Below are positions 23,726 to 31,420 of a stretch of 64,000 bases of DNA, one piece after another (within the stretch, counting starts at the first letter, position 1; every line of letters begins with the position of its first letter). Source of the DNA: Streptomyces cacaoi (GTDB lineage Bacteria > Actinomycetota > Actinomycetes > Streptomycetales > Streptomycetaceae). A model generated the notes under the pieces. The model made no database searches, was not told the DNA's origin, and worked only from the letters and a program-made list of their open reading frames with translations. The position numbers and the translations under genes were made by a program. The DNA is taken from contig NZ_BJMM01000009.1 of assembly GCF_006539165.1 (NCBI RefSeq), positions 62,001 to 126,000 on the forward strand, in the 5' to 3' direction.

Positions 23726-25150
23726 ATGAGCACCACCGCCCCACCCCGTTCCGGCGAACCACCGGCGACCGGCACGCTCGAACAGCACGGCTACGACTTC
23801 ATCCCCGAGTCCGAGCGCTACATGAGCCCCCGCCAACTCGGGCTCTTCTGGGCGGGGATCAACTCCTACCAGTTCTTCTTCGTCCTCGGGTCCGAGGCGA
23901 TCGGGGTCGGGCTCTCCCTCGTCCAGGCCGTCGTGGCCGTGGTGCTCGGCAACGTGCTGTTCGCGCTCGTCGCCTACAGCTCGATCGCCGGGCCGCGCGC
24001 CGGGCTGCCCGCGCTGACGCTCAGCCGCGCCCCGTTCGGCGTGCTGGGCAACCGGGTCAACGCGCTGTTCACCTGGGCCATGTCGCTCGGCTTCAAGACG
24101 GTCAACGGGCTCCTCGGCGTCTTCGCCGTACTCGCCCTCTTCCAGCAGCTGGGCTGGCGGGAGCCGGGTGCGGCCGGGAAGATCCTCGCCACGCTGCTCG
24201 TGCTCGGCACCGCCATCGTCATCGCCGTCACCGGCCACCGGCTCCTGATCAGGGTGCAGCCGTACTTCGCCGTGGCGGTCGCCGCCGTCTTCGCGGTGCT
24301 GCTCGTGTGCACCCTCCCGGACGTCGACTGGTCCCGGCAGCCCGCCGGCGGGGCGCACGGCGGCCCGGCGGCCGTGCTGTCCGCCGCCGCGCTCGTCGCC
24401 TCCGGCTCGCTGTCCTACCTCGTCGTCTCGCCCGACTACGCCCGCTATCTGCCCTCCGGCACACCCGTGCGCAAGGTGTTCTGGCGGGTGCTGGGCGGCG
24501 GAGCGGGCATGGCGGTGTACCTCGGCGTCACCGGTGTCGTCGTGGCCACCCGCACCGATCTGTCGGACCCCGTCGCCGGGGTCCGACCCCTGGTGCCCGG
24601 CTGGCTGTTCGCGCTCTACATCGCCGCCTGCTTCCTCGGCTCCATCTCCAACAACGCCTCCGTCTTCTACTCCTCCGGACTCGCCGTGCAGGCCGTCGGA
24701 GTGCCCCTCCGCCGCTGGCTGGCCACCGCGCTCGACGCGCTGCTCGCCCTCGCCGCCGTCCTGCTGATCCTGTTCGTCTACGACTTCGAGACCGCGCTCA
24801 ACGAGTTCCTCTCGCTGGTCAACGTCTGGGCCGGGCCGTTCGCCGCCGTCTGGATCACCGACGGGGTGCTGCGGCGGTGGCGGTACGACGCGCACGCCGT
24901 CCACACCGTCGGCCGTGACAGCCGCTACTGGGGCGTCGGCGGGGTCAACCTCCGGGGGATCGCCGCGCTCGCCTGCGGTATGGCCACGGGGCTGCTCACC
25001 ATCGACTCGCCGCTGCTGCACAGCTGGTTGAGCACCCGGCTCGGCGGGGCGGACCTGTCCTGGATCCTGCCGATCGTGGTCTCCGGCGGGGTCTACGCCG
25101 CGCTGGCCGGGCGACGCGTACGGGGCGCTGCCGGCCGCACGACCGGTTGA
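23726..25150 (+). CDS. NCS1-family permease (purine/cytosine/hydantoin type)
   Basis: The 474-residue protein has about 12 hydrophobic segments. NCS1 marks include YDFIPESERYMSPRQLGLFW before TM1, AGINSYQFFFVLGSEAIG in TM1, and PALTLSRAPFGVLGNRVNAL, the conserved loop around TM3. It is a sodium- or proton-coupled importer of nucleobases, hydantoins or related rings in the cell membrane. GAAGGAG precedes the ATG. The gap of 85 nt from the amidohydrolase suggests an operon, supporting uptake of that enzyme's substrate. The exact ligand cannot be read from the sequence. Confidence 0.9.
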   Translation: MSTTAPPRSGEPPATGTLEQHGYDFIPESERYMSPRQLGLFWAGINSYQFFFVLGSEAIGVGLSLVQAVVAVVLGNVLFALVAYSSIAGPRAGLPALTLSRAPFGVLGNRVNALFTWAMSLGFKTVNGLLGVFAVLALFQQLGWREPGAAGKILATLLVLGTAIVIAVTGHRLLIRVQPYFAVAVAAVFAVLLVCTLPDVDWSRQPAGGAHGGPAAVLSAAALVASGSLSYLVVSPDYARYLPSGTPVRKVFWRVLGGGAGMAVYLGVTGVVVATRTDLSDPVAGVRPLVPGWLFALYIAACFLGSISNNASVFYSSGLAVQAVGVPLRRWLATALDALLALAAVLLILFVYDFETALNEFLSLVNVWAGPFAAVWITDGVLRRWRYDAHAVHTVGRDSRYWGVGGVNLRGIAALACGMATGLLTIDSPLLHSWLSTRLGGADLSWILPIVVSGGVYAALAGRRVRGAAGRTTG

Positions 25151-25261
25151 GGGTCCGTCCACCGGCTCGACGACCCGGCGCCATGCTCCGGACGGCCTCC
25201 GTCTGAACGGCTACTGATACGCTTATGCCCCTCAGTGGCAATTCGTGGTCAGGGGTGTGCT

Positions 25262-26212
25262 GTGCAAGCCGTCATCGTGTCGTCGTTCGGAGGCTCCGAC
25301 GTGCTCCAGGTCGTGGAGCGCGCCGAACCCGCGCCCGGACCGGGCCAGGTCCTGATCCAGGTGGAAGCCGCGGGGGTCGGCTACGTCGACGTCACGGCGC
25401 GCAACGGCGACTACCAGCCGCTCCCCGAGCCCGGCTTCGTCCCCGGCGTCGAGGCGGCAGGCACCGTCGTCGCCGTCGGTGCGGCGGTGGACGAACGCTG
25501 GGTCGGCCGGCGGGTCTTCGCGCTGGGCAGGAACGGGGCCTACGCCGAAGCGGTCGTCGCCGACCTGTGCGACGTCGTGCGCCTGCCGGACGGCGTCGGC
25601 GCGGTGGACGCGGTCGCGCTCGGGGTGAACGCGCTGGTCGCGCACTTGGCCCTGCGCAGGGCGCACGTCGAGGAAGGCGAGCGGGTGCTGGTCAGGGGCG
25701 CCGGCGGAGGCATCGGGCTGATGGCGGCCCAACTGGCCGCCGCGTCCGGGGGCGTGGTGACCGCGATCACGTCCTCGCCCGAGCGGGGAGAGCGCCTCCG
25801 GGGCCTCGGCGTCACCCATGTCCGGGACCGCACGGCGGGCCGGGACGGCGGTGCGGAAACCTACGACGTCGTCGTCGACCCGGTCGCGGGGGCGGAACTC
25901 GGCCGCCATATCGAGGCGTTGCGGCCCAACGGCCGGTATCTGCTGGTCGGAGCGGCAGGAGGGGCACCGGCCCCCGACGCCTTCGCCGGCATCATGACCA
26001 CCTACCACAACTCGCCCAGCCTCTTCGCCTTCAGCCTCAACTCCGTCGACGCCGCCACGGTCGGCCAGGCGGCGGCCGAACTCTTCGGGCGAGCGGACCG
26101 GGGCGCGTTGCGGGCGGTCGTCGAGGAACGGATCCCGCTCGCCGAAGCGCGCCGCGCGCACGAGCGCCTCGAATCGACGCCGGTGTTCGGAAAGATCGTG
26201 CTGCGCCCCTGA
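25262..26212 (+). CDS. Quinone oxidoreductase-type medium-chain dehydrogenase
   Basis: This is a 316-residue protein starting at GTG 25262 (VQAVIVSSFGGSDVLQVVER) after AGGGGTG. The N-terminal GroES-like half has VLIQVEAAGVGYVDVTARNG, and the Rossmann half has GERVLVRGAGGGIGLMAAQL. No structural- or catalytic-zinc Cys set is visible. It is related in type to the protein at 6017 but clearly distinct. It would be a cytosolic NADPH-dependent reductase of quinones or enoyl compounds. The upstream 112 bp include AT-richer ACTGATACGCTTATG, possibly its promoter. It is followed by a strong bidirectional hairpin. Confidence 0.85.
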   Translation: MQAVIVSSFGGSDVLQVVERAEPAPGPGQVLIQVEAAGVGYVDVTARNGDYQPLPEPGFVPGVEAAGTVVAVGAAVDERWVGRRVFALGRNGAYAEAVVADLCDVVRLPDGVGAVDAVALGVNALVAHLALRRAHVEEGERVLVRGAGGGIGLMAAQLAAASGGVVTAITSSPERGERLRGLGVTHVRDRTAGRDGGAETYDVVVDPVAGAELGRHIEALRPNGRYLLVGAAGGAPAPDAFAGIMTTYHNSPSLFAFSLNSVDAATVGQAAAELFGRADRGALRAVVEERIPLAEARRAHERLESTPVFGKIVLRP

Positions 26213-26234
26213 CACGGCCGGCCCGCCGCACGCA

Positions 26235-26272
26235 CCTCGCCCCGGCTCCCGCTGGTCGGGGCCGGGGCGAGG
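26235..26272. terminator. Bidirectional terminator, 12-bp perfect stem
   Basis: CCTCGCCCCGGC at 26235-26246 pairs perfectly with GCCGGGGCGAGG at 26261-26272 across a 14-nt loop. It lies between the converging oxidoreductase and deaminase genes. This is the clearest hairpin of this kind in the window. Confidence 0.8.
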
Positions 26273-26288
26273 CGGGCGAGGGCCCGGG

Positions 26289-27902
26289 TCAGCGCTGGGC
26301 GTGGGCGCGCTCGAAGGTGGTGAAGGAGGACTCCAGGCGCCACTGGGCCGCGGCCTTCGGGCTGTCGGCCAGAAGCCGGCCGCAGGCGCCGCCGGGCCTG
26401 CCGGCGCCGGGGCGTTCGGTCGCGCAGGCCGTGGTGGGCCGGTAGCCGTCGCGGGTCGGGTTCCCGCGCCACAGGCTGCGGCCGGGCAGGAAGGCGTACT
26501 CCAGCGAGGCGCGCGCCAGGTCCTTCAGCTCGGGGTAGCGCAGCCGGTAGGTGGTGGACGCGTACTGGTACTCGTGGCTGATGTCGGTGCGGGAGATGCC
26601 CGGGTCGTCGGTGGCGAGTACGACGGGGACGCCGTGGGCGCGGTAGGTGTTGAACGGGTGGTCGTCACCCTTCACGCCGAGGATCTGCGCGTTGCTGGTC
26701 AGCGGCACCTCGACGGCCGTCTCCCGGCGTGCCATGGTGCGGGCCAGCTGCCGCCAGTTCTTCTCGTGGACGAGGTCGACGCCGTGCCCGATGCGCTCGG
26801 CCTTCGCCACGTTCACCGCCTCGTCGATGTGGAAGGACAGGTCCTCCGGCTTGACCAGCCCGGGCCACAACTCCCCGGCGTGCAGGGTGATGTGGGCCTT
26901 CGGGTACTGCTTGCCCAGGTAGTTCAGCATCCGCATCTGGAGCCGGTAGTTGCGCAGCGCGCTCTCCCCGTCCTCGGGCTGGACGAGGTTGACGGCGACG
27001 AACCGGGAGTCGCGTTCGGCCAGCCGCAGGCCGAGCGCGATCTGGGTGAAGACGCGCTCCGGCGAACTGCCGCGGGATACCTGGGAGATCCACCGGACGG
27101 GCATCCGGCAGGCACGGCCGGGGTGTCCGGAGTCGCAGTGTGCCGCGGTGCGGAACTCGGCGTCGGTGCGGTCGGCCTCCTTCCGGGCCTGCGCCACCAG
27201 CCGGTCCAGCTTGCCCCCGGCGAGGAGCTTGCGGTGCATCCGTGCCGGGTCCGGGTCCCAGCCGACCTCTTCGGCGAGCTTCTTCGCGCCGTCGGAGGCG
27301 GGGGTCGCCATCGTCTCCAGGTAGGACTGGTTCTGCTCGGCGGCGTGTTCGGCGACCTGCGCGAGGAGCTTGCCGGGGTGGCGCCAGGTCACCTCGCCGA
27401 ACTTGCCGAAGGCGGCGAAGAAGTGGTCGTGCCCGGACTCGCCCTGCGGGAAGTCCTCCATGGACCAGGCCCGCACCAGCTCCTTGTGGAACGCCTTGTC
27501 GGTGCGCGCGTCCGCGGCCGGGCGTGCGCCGTTCCTGCACGGTGGCTGCACCGCCGTCATCGTCTTCTTCTCGATGCACAGCCCGTCCTGCGCGGCGAGT
27601 TCGATGAGGTATTCGGTGGAGACGGCACCGGAGAGGTGGTTGTGCAGGTCGCCGCCCTTGGGCAGCTTCCGGAAGAAGTCCCGCAGCCGGCCGGGGTCCT
27701 TGCGGGCGGACTCCAGATAGGCGGCGGTGCGCGCCTCGGCGGAGCCGGCGGGCGGCCGGGCGGCGGGCCCGGCCCTGTCCGGGCGGGGCCCGTCGGGCTG
27801 GGCGGAGGCCGGCAGGGCGGACAGCGCGGTCAGCAGACAGAGTGCGGCGGCGCCGGCCGGGTACAGCATCCGGCGGCGGCCGATTCGGGATCGATGAGTC
27901 AC
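26289..27902 (-). CDS. Secreted adenosine-deaminase-like protein (ADA/ADGF type)
   Basis: The 537-residue protein from GTG 27902 begins with a signal peptide: basic THRSRIGRRR, then LYPAGAAALCLLTALSALPA. ADA-family marks are HNHLSGAVS (HxH zinc ligands), HAGEL (His and catalytic Glu), RIGHGVDL (His) and ATDDPGIS (zinc Asp). The length and secretion resemble the ADGF/CECR1 group rather than cytosolic ADA of about 340 residues. It probably deaminates adenosine or a related nucleoside outside the cell. The start is uncertain: GTG 27956 and ATG 27869 are in frame and none has a strong ribosome site. It may function with other nucleoside salvage genes not present here. Confidence 0.85.
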   Translation of the reverse strand: MTHRSRIGRRRMLYPAGAAALCLLTALSALPASAQPDGPRPDRAGPAARPPAGSAEARTAAYLESARKDPGRLRDFFRKLPKGGDLHNHLSGAVSTEYLIELAAQDGLCIEKKTMTAVQPPCRNGARPAADARTDKAFHKELVRAWSMEDFPQGESGHDHFFAAFGKFGEVTWRHPGKLLAQVAEHAAEQNQSYLETMATPASDGAKKLAEEVGWDPDPARMHRKLLAGGKLDRLVAQARKEADRTDAEFRTAAHCDSGHPGRACRMPVRWISQVSRGSSPERVFTQIALGLRLAERDSRFVAVNLVQPEDGESALRNYRLQMRMLNYLGKQYPKAHITLHAGELWPGLVKPEDLSFHIDEAVNVAKAERIGHGVDLVHEKNWRQLARTMARRETAVEVPLTSNAQILGVKGDDHPFNTYRAHGVPVVLATDDPGISRTDISHEYQYASTTYRLRYPELKDLARASLEYAFLPGRSLWRGNPTRDGYRPTTACATERPGAGRPGGACGRLLADSPKAAAQWRLESSFTTFERAHAQR

Positions 27903-27994
27903 CCCAGCATGATCAACGGATCGCGCGCCGTGCGAAGGCGGTCGCGGTGACGTCACTCGATCGTGGGATTGTCGTGGGAAGCGGTGGTCAGGTG

Positions 27995-30424
27995 TCAGCC
28001 GTCGCTTCCCGGGACGGACGAGCCCGGCTCCCGGCCCGGCGGCCGGCCGGGGTCGGCCGGCCGGGGCGGCGGGGGCACGGGGCGCTCCACGGGTTCGTCG
28101 GCGGTCAGCGTGAACTTCTCCCCGTGGTGGACCACTTCGAGCTGTTCCCCCACGCGCAGGCTGTAGCGCGCCGTGTCCTCGGTGACCTCGACGTGCAGGG
28201 TGCGGCCGCGCACCAGCACGGTGAAGGCGAGCCGGGAGAGCGCGTCGGGCAGCCGCGGGGCGAACCCGAGCCCGCCGGTGCCGGCGGCATCGGACGCCCC
28301 CTCGGCATCGGAGGTGTCGTCGGCTGAGTCGTCGGAGGGGCCGGGCTCGTACTGGCGCATCCCGCCGAAGCCGAGCACCAGCGCGATCCAGGTGCCGGCG
28401 AGCGAGGCGATGTGCAGCCCGTCGCGGGTGTTGTGCTCCAGGTTCGCCAGGTCCATCAGCGCCGCCTCCCAGGTGTAGTCCCAGGCGAGGCGCAGATGTC
28501 CGGTCTCCGCCGCCAGCACGGCCTGCCCGCAGGCGGACAGGGAGGAGTCGCGTGCGGTGATCGGCTCGTAGTAGGCGAAGTTGCGGGCCTTCTCCTCGGC
28601 CGTGAACGCCTCCGGGCAGGTGAGCATGGCCCAGACGAGGTCCGCCTGCTTGACGACCTGCTTGCGGTAGAGGTCGAAGTACGGGAAGTGCAGCATCAGC
28701 GGGTACTGCTCGGGCGAGGTGGCCTCGAAGTCCCAGCGTTCGAAGCGGGTGAAGCCGGCCGACTGCTCGTGCACACCGAGGGTCTCGTCGCGGTGCACGG
28801 CGATCCGCTCGGCGGCGTCCCGCCAGGCGCCCGTCTCCTCGGGGCCGACGCCCAGTTCCCTGGCGCGCTCGGGATGGCGCAGCGCGGCCCGTGCGGCGGC
28901 ACGCAGATTCTTGCGCGCCATCAGATTCGTGTAGAGGTTGTCGCGGGCGACGGCGCTGTACTCGTCGGGCCCGGTGACGCCGTCGATGTGGAAGACGCCG
29001 TCGGCGTCACGGTGGCCGAGACCGTGCCACAACCGCGCAGTCTGCACGAGGAGTTCGAGGCCCTGGCCCCGCTCGAAGCCGTCGTCGCCGGTGGCGGCGG
29101 CGTACCGCAGGACGGCCTCGGCGATGTCCGCGTTGATGTGGAAGGCGGCGGTGCCGGCCGGCCAGTAGGCGGAGCACTCGGCGCCGGTGATGGTGCGCCA
29201 CGGGAAGGCGGCGCCGGACAGGCCGAGTTGGGCGGCGCGCTCCAGCGCGGCGGGGAGGGTGTCGTGCCGCCAGCCCAGGATGGGGGCGACCGTCTGCGGC
29301 GCGGTGTGGGTGAGGACACGCAGTACGTACGACTCGGTGTCCCAGAAGCAGTGCCCGTCGTAGCCGGTGCCGGTCAGGCCCTTGGCGGGGACGGCGCGCC
29401 GCTCGGCACGCGCGGCGGCCTGGAGCACATGGAAGAGGGCGAAGCGCACGGCCTGCTGCACGGTGGCGTCGCCGTCCACCTCGACGTCGGCGCACTGCCA
29501 GAAGTGGCCGAGGTGCTCGCGCTGTTGGGCCAGCAGTCCGTCCCAGCCGGTGCTGCGCGCCGCGGCGACCGCGCCTTCGACCTGGTCGCGGATCGCGGGC
29601 AGCGAGCGCTGCGCCGACCAGCCGTAGGCGACGAACTTCACCAGGCGCAGCGGGCTGCCGGGCCGCAGCGTCGCCGTGACGACGAGCCGGCTGACGTCGG
29701 CTTCGCTCTCGGCGGCGCGGACGGTGTCCTCGGGGCCCTCGACGAGATGGTCGGCGGCGACGCCGACCCGCAGCCCGCTGTGGCCGGTGCGGTGCACCAG
29801 CCGCAGCCGGGTGTCGCGTGCGAAGTCCTCCTCGGGGCACAGCGGGGTGTCGAGGACGGCGGCCACCCGCGGGTCGTCGGCGGGGGAGGGGAGCGGCTCG
29901 TTGGCGACCAGTTCGGACTGGAGCGCCACGGTGACCGGGCCGCCGACGGGCTCCACCCGGTACTCGATGGCGGCGACGGCCCGCTGTACGAAGGAGACCA
30001 GCCGGCGGGAGGCGATCCGGACCGTGCAGCCGGCCGGTGAGGTCCACTCCAGGGTGCGGCTCAGCACGCCGGTGCGGAAGTCCAGCACGCGCTCGTGCCG
30101 GGCGAGATGGCCGTAGCGCAGATCGAAGGGTTCGTCCTCGACGAGCAGCCGGATGATCTTGCCGTCGGTGACGTTGACGACCGTCTGCCCGGACTCGGGA
30201 TAGCCGTACCCGGCCTCCGCGTAGGGCAGCGGATGCACCTCGTGGAAGCCGCCCAGATAGCAGCCGGGCAGCCCGTGCGGCTCGCCCTCGTCGAGGTTGC
30301 CGCGCCAGCCGATGTGCCCGTTGGACAGCGCGAAGAGCGACTCGCTCTGCGCGAGCACGTCGAGATCCAGCTCGCTCTCGCACAGGCGCCAGGGTTCCGT
30401 GGTGTAGCAGTGGTGGGTGATCAC
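27995..30424 (-). CDS. GH65 alpha-glucoside (maltose/trehalose/kojibiose-type) phosphorylase
   Basis: This is an 809-residue protein starting at GTG 30424, overlapping the stop of the upstream HAD gene by 4 nt. GH65 marks are NGHIGWRGNLDEG (N-terminal domain), GYDGHCFWDTE and DGVTGPDEYS, which holds the general-acid Glu, plus FPYFDLYRKQVVKQADLVWA. These enzymes split an alpha-linked glucose disaccharide with phosphate to beta-glucose 1-phosphate and glucose. The coupled phosphoglucomutase-like enzyme fits exactly. A disordered Asp/Ser/Ala stretch lies near residue 695 and the tail is Pro-rich. Linkage specificity cannot be told by eye. No dedicated sugar transporter adjoins. Confidence 0.92.
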   Translation of the reverse strand: MITHHCYTTEPWRLCESELDLDVLAQSESLFALSNGHIGWRGNLDEGEPHGLPGCYLGGFHEVHPLPYAEAGYGYPESGQTVVNVTDGKIIRLLVEDEPFDLRYGHLARHERVLDFRTGVLSRTLEWTSPAGCTVRIASRRLVSFVQRAVAAIEYRVEPVGGPVTVALQSELVANEPLPSPADDPRVAAVLDTPLCPEEDFARDTRLRLVHRTGHSGLRVGVAADHLVEGPEDTVRAAESEADVSRLVVTATLRPGSPLRLVKFVAYGWSAQRSLPAIRDQVEGAVAAARSTGWDGLLAQQREHLGHFWQCADVEVDGDATVQQAVRFALFHVLQAAARAERRAVPAKGLTGTGYDGHCFWDTESYVLRVLTHTAPQTVAPILGWRHDTLPAALERAAQLGLSGAAFPWRTITGAECSAYWPAGTAAFHINADIAEAVLRYAAATGDDGFERGQGLELLVQTARLWHGLGHRDADGVFHIDGVTGPDEYSAVARDNLYTNLMARKNLRAAARAALRHPERARELGVGPEETGAWRDAAERIAVHRDETLGVHEQSAGFTRFERWDFEATSPEQYPLMLHFPYFDLYRKQVVKQADLVWAMLTCPEAFTAEEKARNFAYYEPITARDSSLSACGQAVLAAETGHLRLAWDYTWEAALMDLANLEHNTRDGLHIASLAGTWIALVLGFGGMRQYEPGPSDDSADDTSDAEGASDAAGTGGLGFAPRLPDALSRLAFTVLVRGRTLHVEVTEDTARYSLRVGEQLEVVHHGEKFTLTADEPVERPVPPPPRPADPGRPPGREPGSSVPGSDG

Positions 30425-31167
30425 CGGCGGTTCTCCAGGAGTTCGGCGAGATCGGCCACGACCAGGTCGGCGCCGTGCGCCCGCAGCGCCGCCGCCTGGC
30501 CCGTACGGTCGACGCCCACGACATGGCCGAAGCCGCCCGCGCGGCCGGCCTCGACCCCGGCCAGCGCGTCCTCGAAGACCGCGGCCTGCTCCGCCGGGAC
30601 GTCCAGGGCGCGGGCCGCCGCCAGATAGCCGTCGGGTGCGGGCTTGCCGCGCAGGCCCTTCTCGCGTGCGGTGTTGCCGTCGATACGCACCTCGAACAGC
30701 TCCTCGATGCCGGCGGCGGCCAGTACCGCGCGGCAGTTGGTGCTGGAGGAGACGACCGCGCGGCGCAGCCCCGCGTCCCGGGCGGCCCGTACGTAGTCGA
30801 CGGAGCTGTCGTAGCGGTCGACGCCCTGCTCCCGGAGCAGGCGCAGCACCAGGTCGTTCTTGCGGAGGCCGAGGCCGGTCACCGTCTCCTCGCCGGGCCC
30901 GTCCTCCGGGGTGCCCTCGGGCAGGGTGATGCCGCGGGCGGTCAGGAAGGAGCGGATGCCGTCGGCGCGGGGGAGGCCGTCGACGTAGGCGTCGTAGTCG
31001 GCGACGGAGTCGAAGGGTGCGAAGGTGTCGCCGGTGCGTTCGGCGCGGCGGCGCAGGAAGTCGTCGAACGTCTGCTTCCAGGCGGCCGCGTGGACGCGGG
31101 CGGTTCGGGTGAGGACGCCGTCGAGGTCGAACAGACAGGCGCGCACATGTTCGGGGAGCCCCAGCAT
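30421..31167 (-). CDS. pgmB: Beta-phosphoglucomutase-like HAD enzyme
   Basis: The 248-residue protein has HAD motif I FDLDGVLTRTARVHAAAWKQ (nucleophile Asp and acid Asp), a cap domain, motif II VVSSSTN, motif III Lys in GLRGKPAPDGY and motif IV VFEDALAGVEAGRAGGF. These match beta-phosphoglucomutase, which converts beta-glucose 1-phosphate to glucose 6-phosphate. Translational coupling to the GH65 phosphorylase (GTGA overlap) supports that role, since the phosphorylase makes this substrate. The ATG has GGAAAG 1 nt upstream, a close but usable spacing. It diverges from narG. Confidence 0.9.
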   Translation of the reverse strand: MLGLPEHVRACLFDLDGVLTRTARVHAAAWKQTFDDFLRRRAERTGDTFAPFDSVADYDAYVDGLPRADGIRSFLTARGITLPEGTPEDGPGEETVTGLGLRKNDLVLRLLREQGVDRYDSSVDYVRAARDAGLRRAVVSSSTNCRAVLAAAGIEELFEVRIDGNTAREKGLRGKPAPDGYLAAARALDVPAEQAAVFEDALAGVEAGRAGGFGHVVGVDRTGQAAALRAHGADLVVADLAELLENRR

Positions 31168-31259
31168 CTTTCCGACAGTAGGTCAGCACGGGGCGGTGGC
31201 CCGGCGGTCCGGGGAGCGTGTCGTCCCGCACGGGCCGGGGACATATGCATCCGGAAACA

Positions 31260-31274
31260 CTTGCAAAAGGCAAG
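31260..31274. promoter_or_regulatory. CTTGC-AAAAG-GCAAG inverted repeat upstream of narG
   Basis: The 5-bp arms are perfect. The repeat lies in an AT-rich patch (31250-31300) that probably holds promoters of narG (rightward) and the HAD gene (leftward). No known nitrate or oxygen regulator site (for example a Rex or FNR-type dyad) is recognised. Confidence 0.4.
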
Positions 31275-31420
31275 AAAAATTACCTATAGCGGGCACCAAT
31301 TCCCCGGAATCTCCTGCGTGTCACCGCTCGGGCCGAGTGAATCTGGTCCGGAAAGCGGAGCCCGTGCCCCGCTCGACGGATGGGCGGCGCACGGGCGCAT
31401 CCGGGGAAGGAGCGCGAGCC

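Noticed and set aside
20722..23775. A 1017-residue minus-strand frame
   Set aside because: It is antisense to the AsnC and amidohydrolase genes, which have clear motifs and ribosome sites. Its composition is that of a reverse shadow.
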